Shown piece by piece: positions 17,107 to 25,006 of a stretch of 25,211 nucleotides of DNA. Source of the stretch: Gammaproteobacteria bacterium (GTDB taxonomy: Bacteria; Pseudomonadota; Gammaproteobacteria; JAJDOJ01); contig JALVEU010000277.1 in assembly GCA_027030565.1 (NCBI GenBank), positions 1 through 25,211 of the forward strand, given 5' to 3'. Position 1 is the first letter of the stretch; each line of letters begins with the position of its first letter. The notes beneath the pieces were generated by a model that worked only from the letters and a program-made list of their open reading frames with translations, ran no database searches and was not told where the DNA came from. A program made the position numbers and the translations under genes.

Positions 17107-17715
17107 TCAGCCGGCTGGTACGAACTGTGGTTCGAAACCGTGCCCCCACAACAGCACCGTCACGGCCAAGCTGGCCACCAGCACTACCAGCCCCACCGCG
17201 AGTACCGCACTCGCATAAAGAAACCCCTTCTCGGGGGGCACCTCCATCATGATCGGCAGCCCCGTATAGAGCAGGTACACCGAGTAGGCCAGCGCCGGCA
17301 GCCCCAGCACCATGTTCAGCCAGAGCACCGGATAGAGCTGAAACACCCCGATGAGAAACAGTGGCGTGGCCGTATATGACGCCAGCACCACCGCCCGTGA
17401 CAGGGTCGCCTTCGCCCCGTAGGTATCGCCCATCCACTTGATGAGCGCCCCCACAGACAGCACGGCCACCAGCAACGCGAAGTAGTAGAGCACGGCGATG
17501 GTGGCCGCACTCTCCAGCGAGAGCTTGACCGGCTCGCCAGCGCCGATCTTCCACCCGATTTGCGTGGTCCCAATGAATCCGCAGATCGGTGGTATCGCTG
17601 CCAGGAACAAGGTGTGCGTGGCAAAGCACTTCCCCACCGTGCACTGCTCGTCCCGGAGCCGTTCCCATTCCCGCACGGGATCGCTCAACAGCCCGATGAT
17701 ATGTCTGATGACCAC
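17107..17715 (-). CDS. YIP1-family membrane protein at the head of the cco block, about 202 aa
   Basis: Polytopic membrane protein with about five hydrophobic helices. It matches the bacterial YIP1 family by overall plan and by motifs such as SYTATPLFLIGVFQLYP (about 112-128) and YLLYTGLPIMMEVPPEKG (about 147-164). The biochemical function of bacterial YIP1 proteins is not established. The GTG at 17715 is chosen because AAGGGGG lies about 8 bases upstream and the product then opens with the family-like MVIRHIIGLLSDP; longer in-frame starts up to 17775 are possible. It precedes ccoN in the same direction by about 100 bases and lies downstream of an FNR/FixK-like box, so cotranscription with ccoNOQP is plausible. 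Confidence 0.8.
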   Translation of the reverse strand: MVIRHIIGLLSDPVREWERLRDEQCTVGKCFATHTLFLAAIPPICGFIGTTQIGWKIGAGEPVKLSLESAATIAVLYYFALLVAVLSVGALIKWMGDTYGAKATLSRAVVLASYTATPLFLIGVFQLYPVLWLNMVLGLPALAYSVYLLYTGLPIMMEVPPEKGFLYASAVLAVGLVVLVASLAVTVLLWGHGFEPQFVPAG

Positions 17716-17804
17716 AGTAAAGCCCCCTTGGTTGCCTCCGCTGACACGGAGGGTTGACACTCCGGGGAGAGCCATCCGAGTGCATCACCATATTCGGAAT
17801 GGTT

Positions 17805-17847
17805 AATGTACCCGGAACGGCCCTCCCCCGTAATTGACACTTGTCAA
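17805..17847 (-). promoter_or_regulatory. FNR/FixK-type box and class II-like promoter ahead of YIP1-ccoNOQP
   Basis: TTGACACTTGTCAA (17834-17847) is a perfect 6+2+6 palindrome that fits the FNR/FixK/DNR family plan TTGAY-N4-RTCAA. On the minus strand TACATT (17810-17805, 4 of 6) would put the start near 17799. That places the box centre about 41.5 bases upstream, the spacing expected for class II activation, with a poor -35 element as usual. Binding is not proven, and which regulator would act is unknown. Confidence 0.55.
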
Positions 17848-17939
17848 GCGCGCTTAGTCCGCCAAACTCGTCCCAGCTTCCCACCCTGAGCGCACACGGC
17901 ACGCCCCGTACATGCCTTGAAACAGAGGACCCGTCCGTC

Positions 17940-19721
17940 TCACAGCAGGTATGGGTAGGCCTCGACGCCCGGGTTGCCCTTCACACCCTTGAGCTTGGGT
18001 GTGTTCAGCTTGCCGATTCTCACTGTTTTCTTGTCCTTGAGATAGGCGATGACTTGATCCCAGACAGCCGGCCCCGGCGACCGGGCCCCCACGGTGGCCC
18101 AGCCCGTCACCACGTACTTCTTCTGCGGGTCGATGGGCGTGCCGTCGTCGAGCTGCATGTCCGAGATACGTCTGCCGATCTCCTGGGTGGGATCGCACAC
18201 GTAGTCCATCCCGCCCACGCGCACCATGTCGCCACCCTGCTGGTAGTACGGGTCCTTGTTGAACAGGTTGTCGCACACATCCTCGAGGATGGTCTTGAGC
18301 TCCGCGCCCGTCATCTCTCGACGGTAGGTCTCGGGATAGGTGATGGAGGTCTGATCGTGCACGTTCTCCACCGTGATGGGATGACCCGCAGGCACCGTGG
18401 TTCCCCAGCGGAAACCCGGCGACAGGGCGATCTGGGCATCGTTCTGCTCGCGTAGCGCATCGCAGATGACCTGGTCGAAGGTGCCGTTGAAATTACCGCG
18501 CCGATACAGGGTCTCGTCCGCCACCGCCAGTTCCTCGCCCAGCCATTTCTCGTGGGGTGCGCGCAGCTTCTTGAGCAGGGCGGACATCTCCGGATCGGGG
18601 TCCAGGAGGTTGGAGAACACCGGGAGGAGGCGGAACCGGAAGTCGCGCACCCGGCCTTTGCCCACGTCCAGGTCCATGACGCCGAGGAACTTGCCGTTGG
18701 AGCCGGCATTGGTGACCAGCGTGACACCGCCGGAATTCTTGACCTTGACCGCCTGAGGGACCCCGTCGTGCGTATGGCCACCAAAGATCACGTCGATCCC
18801 GCGCACGATGGAGGCCATCTTGAGGTCCACGTCCATGCCATTGTGCGAAAGCACCACCACGGCGTCGGGCTTTTCGTTCTCGCGAATTTCGTCCACCAGC
18901 GCCTGCATCTCCTCGTCCCGAATGCCGAAGGTCCAGTCGGGAATGAAGCGCTGGGGGTTGGCGATGGGGGTGTAAGGGAAGGCCTGGCCGATCACGGCGA
19001 CCTTCACCCCACCCACCTCACGCAGGGTATAGGGCTTGAACGCCCGGCCGGAATCCTCGTCGAAGCCAGGGAAGTCCGCGAACGCATAGTCGAACAGCGC
19101 ATCCTCGCGCACGAACACGTTCTGGGCCACGAACTCCCCCTTGAAGGCCTGGATGTTGTCGATCACCTCCTGCTCGGTGTAGGTGTACTCCCAGTGGCCG
19201 GTCATGATGTCCACGCCGAGCTGATTGCAGGCCTGGACCATGTCACGGCCACGCATCTTGAACGACAACGCCGAGCCCTGCCAGGTGTCGCCGCCATCCA
19301 GCAACAGGCTGTGACCCGGCCCCGCCTCGGCCCGCGCCCGCTTGACCAGGGTGGCCAGGTGCGCGAAGCCTCCGACCTTACCGTACTTCTTCGCCCCTTC
19401 TTCAAAGTTCAGGAACGTGAAGGCATGGGCCTCCCGGGTGCCCGGCTGGATTCCGTAGTACTTGAGAAATGCATGTCCGACCAGGTGCGGCGGTTTGCCC
19501 CACATGGACCCAACGCCCAGATTGACGTTGGGCTCGCGGAAGTAGACCGGCATCAGCTGCGCGTGGCAGTCCGTCATGTGCAAGATGCGCACGTTGCCGA
19601 ACTTCGGCGTCTCGTAGAAGTCGGAAGGTTGCTTGCGTTGTGCGAAGACCGACTGGGGAAACAGGCCTGCCGCGCTGGCCAGACCCATGATGCGAATGAA
19701 TTCACGGCGAGAAAGGCTCAT
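17940..19721 (-). CDS. soxB: Thiosulfohydrolase SoxB, 593 aa
   Basis: Periplasmic dimanganese hydrolase that removes the terminal sulfonate of SoxY-bound thiosulfate as sulfate. A twin-arginine signal is clear (SRREFIRIMGLASAAG, residues 4-19), with cleavage likely near FAQ (about 28). Metallophosphoesterase motifs follow in order: HMTDCHAQL (about 48-56), LLLDGGDTWQGSA, MTGHWEYTY (SoxB-specific), VVVLSHNGMD and DVIFGGHTHDG. The C-terminal half is the 5'-nucleotidase-like domain. Start ATG 19721 has GGAGGAG five bases upstream; a GTG two codons earlier lacks room for it. No other sox gene is in the window, so soxB stands alone between the cco block (224 bases to the YIP1 start) and divergent ccoI (196 bases). 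This fits sulfur oxidisers with scattered sox genes. Confidence 0.97.
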   Translation of the reverse strand: MSLSRREFIRIMGLASAAGLFPQSVFAQRKQPSDFYETPKFGNVRILHMTDCHAQLMPVYFREPNVNLGVGSMWGKPPHLVGHAFLKYYGIQPGTREAHAFTFLNFEEGAKKYGKVGGFAHLATLVKRARAEAGPGHSLLLDGGDTWQGSALSFKMRGRDMVQACNQLGVDIMTGHWEYTYTEQEVIDNIQAFKGEFVAQNVFVREDALFDYAFADFPGFDEDSGRAFKPYTLREVGGVKVAVIGQAFPYTPIANPQRFIPDWTFGIRDEEMQALVDEIRENEKPDAVVVLSHNGMDVDLKMASIVRGIDVIFGGHTHDGVPQAVKVKNSGGVTLVTNAGSNGKFLGVMDLDVGKGRVRDFRFRLLPVFSNLLDPDPEMSALLKKLRAPHEKWLGEELAVADETLYRRGNFNGTFDQVICDALREQNDAQIALSPGFRWGTTVPAGHPITVENVHDQTSITYPETYRREMTGAELKTILEDVCDNLFNKDPYYQQGGDMVRVGGMDYVCDPTQEIGRRISDMQLDDGTPIDPQKKYVVTGWATVGARSPGPAVWDQVIAYLKDKKTVRIGKLNTPKLKGVKGNPGVEAYPYLL

Positions 19722-19917
19722 CGTCACTCCTCCATTATGGTGGAAGGCCCCTCGGGGACCCGGCGCTCAAGCCAACCCTGCGCTGCCCTGCACAGCAGGC
19801 GCACCGTTGTCGTCGTTATGGCTTCGCCATGATAGCCAAAAACCGCGCGGCACATGCAGGCATCCGGTCTTGCGCGATCACAGCGACGGGTCCAGCCTCA
19901 GGCCGTAGACTGAACCC

Positions 19918-22425
19918 ATGAACACTGACACGCCCGAGACTCCGCCCAGCCGGCCGTCCTGCTATCACTGCGGTCAGCCCGTACCGCCTGGAACCCACTT
20001 CGGCACCGTGGTGCTCGGCCAGCACCGCCCCATGTGTTGCAAGGGCTGCGAGGCCGTGGCCGAGGCCATCGTACAAGGTGGTCTGGAGGACTACTACCGG
20101 TTTCGCACGAGTCCCGCGGGGAGCGCTCAGGACCCGCTCCCAGAGGCCCTGCGCGAGCTGGCGGTGTTCGACGATCCGCGCATCCAGGAGCGCTTCGTCC
20201 GGGAGGCGGGAGACCACGTGCGGGAAGCGAACCTGATCTTGGAGGGCATCACCTGCGCTGCCTGCGTGTGGCTCAACGAACAGCATCTCAAGTCCCTGCC
20301 CGGCGTGCTGGACGCGCAGATCAACTATTCCACGCACCGTGCCCAGGTGCGCTGGGACACGCGCAGGATCCGCCTCAGCGAGATCCTCGAGGCCATCGCC
20401 GCCATCGGCTACCGGGCGCATCCCTATGACCCCGCGCGTCAACAGCAGCTGGTGGAGGCCGAGCGTCGCGACCTGCTACGCCGACTGGGCCTGGCCGGTG
20501 CCCTGGGCATGCAGGTGATGATGATCGCCGTGGCCCTGTACTTCGGCGAGGCGGCAGGCATGGACCCCATCTACGAGCGCTTCTTCCGCTGGGTGAGCCT
20601 ATTGCTCACCGCCCCCATCGTGGTCTACTCGGCCCAGCCTTTCTACACTGCGGCCTGGCGCGACCTGCGTGCCGGCATCCTAGGGATGGACGTGCCCGTC
20701 ACCCTGGGAATTCTCGGCGCCTTCGCGGCCAGCGCCTGGGCCACCGTCACCGGTCGGGGCGCCGTCTATTTCGAGTCGGCGGCCATGTTCGTCTTCCTGC
20801 TCCTGGGCGCCCGTTTCCTCGAAGCCGCGGGGCGCCGACGCGCGCTGTACGCCGTGGAGCGGCTCACACAAGCCACACCCCGCACCGCCACCCGCCTGCT
20901 GGATACCGGCTCCGGCGTACGGGAAGAAGTCGTCCCCGCAATCGACCTGCACCCCGGGGATCGGGTCCGAGTACGCCCCGGCGAGCCGATCCCCGCCGAT
21001 GGGTGCATCGTCCACGGGCGTTCCAGCGTGGACGAGTCCCTGCTCACCGGCGAGAGCCGCCCTCTGCCCAAGGTGCCCGGGGACCCCGTGGTGGGCGGCA
21101 GCCTCAATGTCGAAGGCCCCCTGGAGATCGAGGTGCAGCGGGTCGGCCAGGAAACCGTGTTGTCGCAGATCCTCCAGCTGCTGGAGCGCGCCCAGAGCGA
21201 ACGTCCACGCCTCGCCCGGTTCGCCGACCGGGTGGCGGCGTATTTCGTCGCCGGGGTACTGCTGCTGGCCGCGGCGACCGCAGTGTTCTGGGGGCTGGCC
21301 GGATCGCCCGGTTGGATCGAGACCGCCATCGCCGTGCTGGTCGTCACCTGCCCCTGCGCCCTGTCCCTGGCCACCCCCGCCGCCTTGACCGCTGCCACCG
21401 GCCGGCTGGCTGCTCTGGGCGTGCTGGTCACCCGGGGCGATGTACTGGATACACTGAGCCGCACTCGGCAGGTGGTGTTCGACAAGACCGGCACCCTCAC
21501 CCGAGGTGACCCTGAACTCGTGCACGTGGAGTCGCTGCAGGGCATCGATGAGGACACAGTGCTGCATCTGGCGGCAGCCATGGAGCGCCATTCGGAGCAC
21601 CCGGTCGCCCGGGCCATCGTGCGTGCTGCTCAAAGCCGGGACCTGCACGCGCAGCAGGCCGTGGCCGTGGAGAACACGCCCGGCGCCGGCCTGCGGGCGA
21701 CCGTGGCGGGCGAGCGCTATGCGCTGGGCCACGCCGGCTTCGTACAGGCGTTCTTGGAGCGTGAGGCCGGTACCGCTCCGCTCCCGCGCCTCGACGTGCC
21801 ACCCGATGCGACGGTGGTGCTGCTCGCCTCGACCACACGCGGTCTGCTCGGGTGGCTGGTGCTGCGCGACCGTCTGCGCCCAGAGGCGCCCGCAACCCTG
21901 TCGGCTCTGCGCGCACGGGGACTGGACGTCTGGCTGCTCAGTGGTGACCGGGCCTCCGCGGTCCGCGCCGTCGGCTCCGAAGCCGGTATCCGCGAGGATC
22001 ACGTGCTGGCCGAGCGCGACCCGAACGGCAAGCTCGCCGAGCTGCGCCGCTTGCAGGCACACGGGCCCGTGGCCATGGTCGGGGATGGCATCAACGACGC
22101 GCCCGTGCTGGCCGGCGCCGACGTCTCCATGGCCATGGGCAGCGGCGCCCAGCTGGCTCTGGCGAGCGCCGATCTGGTGCTCCTCCACGGTACTCTGCAT
22201 GGCGTCGACGAGGCGTTCCGCACGGCAGCGCACACACGGCGGGTGATCCTGCAGAACCTTCTTTGGGCCCTGGGCTACAATGTGTTGGCGCTGCCCGCCG
22301 CGGCCGCCGGCTGGATCTTGCCCTGGATGGCCGCCCTGGGCATGTCGGCGAGTTCCCTCATGGTGGTGGCCAACGCCCTGCGTCTGACCCGCGGCCCCCG
22401 CCGCAAACGACTTCGGGAGGTCTGA
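19918..22425 (+). CDS. ccoI: Cu+-exporting P-type ATPase CcoI/FixI for cbb3 oxidase assembly, 835 aa
   Basis: P1B-type ATPase that moves Cu+ across the membrane for cbb3 oxidase. The N-terminus has the CcoI-specific zinc-finger-like region (CYHCG 15-19, CCKGC 40-44), then a heavy-metal-associated domain with GITCAAC (111-116). Eight membrane helices are expected. Catalytic motifs are intact: TGES (377-380), CPC metal site in the membrane (478-480), DKTGT phosphorylation site (522-526), SEHP (559-562) and GDGINDAP (722-729). The copy is complete. The ATG at 19918 has no strong Shine-Dalgarno (GGCCGTAGACTGAACCC upstream). It is divergent from soxB and is followed by ccoS after 3 bases. Confidence 0.96.
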   Translation: MNTDTPETPPSRPSCYHCGQPVPPGTHFGTVVLGQHRPMCCKGCEAVAEAIVQGGLEDYYRFRTSPAGSAQDPLPEALRELAVFDDPRIQERFVREAGDHVREANLILEGITCAACVWLNEQHLKSLPGVLDAQINYSTHRAQVRWDTRRIRLSEILEAIAAIGYRAHPYDPARQQQLVEAERRDLLRRLGLAGALGMQVMMIAVALYFGEAAGMDPIYERFFRWVSLLLTAPIVVYSAQPFYTAAWRDLRAGILGMDVPVTLGILGAFAASAWATVTGRGAVYFESAAMFVFLLLGARFLEAAGRRRALYAVERLTQATPRTATRLLDTGSGVREEVVPAIDLHPGDRVRVRPGEPIPADGCIVHGRSSVDESLLTGESRPLPKVPGDPVVGGSLNVEGPLEIEVQRVGQETVLSQILQLLERAQSERPRLARFADRVAAYFVAGVLLLAAATAVFWGLAGSPGWIETAIAVLVVTCPCALSLATPAALTAATGRLAALGVLVTRGDVLDTLSRTRQVVFDKTGTLTRGDPELVHVESLQGIDEDTVLHLAAAMERHSEHPVARAIVRAAQSRDLHAQQAVAVENTPGAGLRATVAGERYALGHAGFVQAFLEREAGTAPLPRLDVPPDATVVLLASTTRGLLGWLVLRDRLRPEAPATLSALRARGLDVWLLSGDRASAVRAVGSEAGIREDHVLAERDPNGKLAELRRLQAHGPVAMVGDGINDAPVLAGADVSMAMGSGAQLALASADLVLLHGTLHGVDEAFRTAAHTRRVILQNLLWALGYNVLALPAAAAGWILPWMAALGMSASSLMVVANALRLTRGPRRKRLREV

Positions 22426-22428
22426 TCC

Positions 22429-22635
22429 GTGGAAGCCGTGTTCATGCTGGTTCCGCTGGCCATCGTCCTGTTGGGCGTGATCGTGGCCGTGTTCTGGTGG
22501 GCGGCCCGCTCGGGGCAGTTCGACGATCTGGAGGGCCCGGCCTGGCGGATCCTCATGGACGAGGATCGCACCCCGCCGCGGCCTGCGGACGACCACCACG
22601 AACACACCGAGGCCGGGGAGCCCCCCCGTGGCTGA
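22429..22635 (+). CDS. ccoS: cbb3 oxidase maturation protein CcoS, 68 aa
   Basis: Small single-helix membrane protein needed for cofactor insertion into cbb3 oxidase. The helix spans about residues 4-25 and is followed by the family signature FWWAARSGQFDDLEGPA (about 22-38). The C-terminal tail contains DDHHEHTEAG, a histidine-rich stretch that could bind metal; such tails vary among homologues. It starts with GTG at 22429, with GGGAGG eight bases upstream, three bases after the ccoI stop. Its end overlaps the next gene by eight bases. Confidence 0.94.
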   Translation: MEAVFMLVPLAIVLLGVIVAVFWWAARSGQFDDLEGPAWRILMDEDRTPPRPADDHHEHTEAGEPPRG

Positions 22636-23125
22636 GCGGTCCACCTGGGCGCGCTGGGGGCTGCTGGGGTTCGTGCTCATGCTCACCGGCTGCGCCACGG
22701 CACCCCATGAGCCGCCACGGATCAGCGTCTCGGGGCTGCGACCTGTGCACATGGACCTCCTGGAGCAGGAGTACGAGCTGCGCCTGCGCATCCAGAACCG
22801 GGGCGACAAACCCCTGAAGATCCGCGGCATGGCCTATGACATCTACCTCAACGGCCACCGGTTCGCCAGCGGTGTGAACGCCACGCCAGTGGAGGTCCCG
22901 GCCTTCGGCGAACGTGTCGTGCCCGTGCACGTCGTCACGGGCGTGTTCGACTGGCTGCGCCAACTCAACACATTGAGCAGGGAAAAACCCGCGCGGCTCA
23001 GCTATCGGCTCGAAGGGAGTATGAAACTGGCCGGCTGGCCACGGCGCGTGCCGTTCCAGCAAGACGGCACCCTCGAGTTCCCGGCCACCGGTGGCCCCCG
23101 GTCCCGTCCGCCGGCCAAACGCTGA
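22628..23125 (+). CDS. LEA14-like (WHy domain) lipoprotein, 165 aa
   Basis: Predicted lipoprotein: N-terminal hydrophobic segment (10-21) ending in the lipobox LTGC with the lipidated cysteine at 22. The remainder (about 30-155) resembles the LEA14/WHy fold, with RISVSGLRPVHMDLLEQEYELRLRI-type beta strands and LKIRGMAYDIYLNG. Bacterial members have no settled function. The GTG start is at 22628, with the preceding gene's stop eight bases further on, so it is translationally coupled to ccoS. No signal other than position links it to cbb3 oxidase; it may simply share the transcript. Confidence 0.8.
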   Translation: MAERSTWARWGLLGFVLMLTGCATAPHEPPRISVSGLRPVHMDLLEQEYELRLRIQNRGDKPLKIRGMAYDIYLNGHRFASGVNATPVEVPAFGERVVPVHVVTGVFDWLRQLNTLSREKPARLSYRLEGSMKLAGWPRRVPFQQDGTLEFPATGGPRSRPPAKR

Positions 23126-23126
23126 G

Positions 23127-24941
23127 GTGTGGACGAACCGGGGTCACTGCACGGGCCGGAGCCCTGGGGCTTCACCATGCCCCGCCGTGTTCGCCGTGCG
23201 ATCCCCGGCGCGCCCGGAGGCGGGCTCCGGAGGCGCCTCCGCGCACGCCGCCGACCATGGGCCCGATCGTCGGCCGCCTCGCCTGCCGCGCGGGTCCGGG
23301 CCACTGCTCCTCTTGTGCCTGGTCACCCTGACGGTACTCGCGGCCGGATACGGCCTGCGGGACCCCTGGCCACCCGACGAGCCCCGCTACGCCCTGGTGG
23401 CCAAGGAAATGGCGGACAGCGGACAGTGGCTGTTCCCCACACGGGGCGGACATCTCTATCCCGACAAACCGCCGCTGTTCTTTTGGGCCATCGCGGCAGC
23501 TTACAAGCTGCTCGGCGACATACGCCTCGCCTTCCTCTTACCTTCGCTGCTGGCCTCGCTGTCGACGCTCCTGCTGGTCTACGACCTGGCCCGCAGGCTC
23601 TGGACCCGGCCCGTGGGCCTGTACGCCGCCTCTGCACTGCTGCTGAGCATCCAGTTCGTCGTCCAGGGACGGGTGGCGCAGATCGACGCCATGCTCGCTT
23701 TCTGGGTGACGCTGGGCCTGTACGGGCTGCTGCGCCACCTGCTGCTCGGGCCGGCCTGGGGGTGGTACCGCACGGGATTTGCGGCCATGGGCTTCGGAAT
23801 CATCACCAAGGGCGTGGGATTTCTGCCGCTGTTGGTCTTCCTGCCCTGGGCCTGGGCCCACTGGCGCCAGTGGCGTCCCCTCAGGCGGATCCGGGGCAGC
23901 GTGTGGCAGTGGGGAAGTGGTCCGGTGATGCTCGTCGCCGCCGTGGCCGTCTGGCTCTTGCCCATGCTCATGGTGGTCGCCTCCAGTGGCGACCCGGCTC
24001 TGACCGCTTACCGCGACAACATCCTGTTTCATCAGACCGGGGAACGCTACGTGGCCGCCTGGCACCACCACAAGCCCTGGTGGTACTACCTGGTGGCCGT
24101 GATTCCCTTGTTCTGGCTGCCCCTGACCCTGCTCCTTCCGTGGACCGTGCCTGCGTGGCGGCGCCGGCTCCGAAGGGGGGACGCACGCTTCCTGATCCTC
24201 CTCGGCTGGGTCGTGCTGGTGGTCTCGTTCTTCAGCCTTTCGCCGGGCAAACGCGGTGTCTACATGCTCCCGGCGCTGCCAGGGTTCGTACTGGCCACCG
24301 CACCGCTTCTGCCTGGCCTGCTGAGACGCCGCGACGTCCAGGCCCTGGCGTTCACCGTGCTCGTCCTGCTGGCTCTGGGGCTGACCGGAGGCGCCCTGTG
24401 GCTGGCCTCGGGACCCCGAATCCTGGACGAACTCCCCGAGACGATCCCATGGCCGGCATTCCTGCCAGTGGCCGTAGCGGCTGGAACGGCGCTGCTGTGG
24501 GCGCTGCCCGGACCACGACGGGGGGTACTGGGTCTGAGTGGGTTTCTTCTCAGCCTGTGGCTGGTCGTCGGCTGGTTGGTCCAGCCGGTGCTCGATCCGG
24601 TGCGTTCGGCGCGGCCGTTCATGGCCGAGGTGGGCCGACGCATCGGCCCTGACGCGCAGCTCGGTCTGCTCTGGTGGAAAGAGCAGCTCGTACTGCTCGC
24701 CGATCGGCCCGTGACTGCCTTCGAGTTTCGTGGGCGCCCACGGGAGGTGGTGTTGCGTGAGGCCCTCCATTGGCTCGATGCGCGCGGGCATCGCTGGCTA
24801 CTACTGCCCACCGAACAGCTCGCCCCGTGCTTCGATCCGCGACGCGCCATCGACCTGGGCGAGCGGCACCAGGTGCACTGGGCCCTGGTGAACCGGCGAG
24901 CCCGCACCACGGCCTGCGAAGGAAGGCCGCCGCCCTCCTAG
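23127..24941 (+). CDS. ArnT/PMT-type polyprenol-phosphate-sugar glycosyltransferase
   Basis: Integral membrane GT-C glycosyltransferase that would move a sugar from a lipid carrier to an acceptor in the periplasm. The conserved first-loop region DPWPPDEPRYALVAKEM (catalytic acidic DE) and HLYPDKPPLFFW match the ArnT/PMT_2 family. About 10-12 hydrophobic helices follow, with PGKRGVYMLPALPG near two thirds. The C-terminal part is a soluble domain. The start is uncertain: GTG at 23127 is used (the previous gene stops at 23125), but GTG 23091, 23187 or 23196 are possible, none with a good Shine-Dalgarno. Residues before about 50 are Arg/Pro/Gly-rich and look less coding-like. The acceptor cannot be told from sequence; lipid A is one option. 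Confidence 0.85.
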   Translation: MWTNRGHCTGRSPGASPCPAVFAVRSPARPEAGSGGASAHAADHGPDRRPPRLPRGSGPLLLLCLVTLTVLAAGYGLRDPWPPDEPRYALVAKEMADSGQWLFPTRGGHLYPDKPPLFFWAIAAAYKLLGDIRLAFLLPSLLASLSTLLLVYDLARRLWTRPVGLYAASALLLSIQFVVQGRVAQIDAMLAFWVTLGLYGLLRHLLLGPAWGWYRTGFAAMGFGIITKGVGFLPLLVFLPWAWAHWRQWRPLRRIRGSVWQWGSGPVMLVAAVAVWLLPMLMVVASSGDPALTAYRDNILFHQTGERYVAAWHHHKPWWYYLVAVIPLFWLPLTLLLPWTVPAWRRRLRRGDARFLILLGWVVLVVSFFSLSPGKRGVYMLPALPGFVLATAPLLPGLLRRRDVQALAFTVLVLLALGLTGGALWLASGPRILDELPETIPWPAFLPVAVAAGTALLWALPGPRRGVLGLSGFLLSLWLVVGWLVQPVLDPVRSARPFMAEVGRRIGPDAQLGLLWWKEQLVLLADRPVTAFEFRGRPREVVLREALHWLDARGHRWLLLPTEQLAPCFDPRRAIDLGERHQVHWALVNRRARTTACEGRPPPS

Positions 24942-25006
24942 TCCCACGGGGATGCAGTACGCGGCTTATAATGAATGGTTTTCGAGCGCTGCAGGACCTA
25001 CACCCC

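Noticed and set aside
19818..19830. Short inverted repeat ATGGC-TTC-GCCAT between soxB and ccoI
   Set aside because: Only 5-base arms; expected often by chance in GC-rich DNA, and not placed on a recognisable promoter.
18552..19832. 426-codon plus-strand frame antisense to soxB
   Set aside because: Shadow of soxB without domains.
20680..22830. 716-codon open frame antisense to ccoI, ccoS and the lipoprotein gene
   Set aside because: Antisense shadow of three real genes, Gln/His/Gly-rich, without recognisable domains or a Shine-Dalgarno.
23129..24652. 507-codon plus-strand frame overlapping the ArnT-like gene
   Set aside because: Arg/Pro/Ala-rich out-of-frame reading. It has an ATG at 23177 with GGAG upstream, but using it would need a frameshift to reach the conserved DEPRYALVAKEM frame, and there is no sign of one.
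23538..24791. 417-codon minus-strand frame antisense to the ArnT-like gene
   Set aside because: Gln/His/Gly/Arg-rich shadow of a membrane protein gene.
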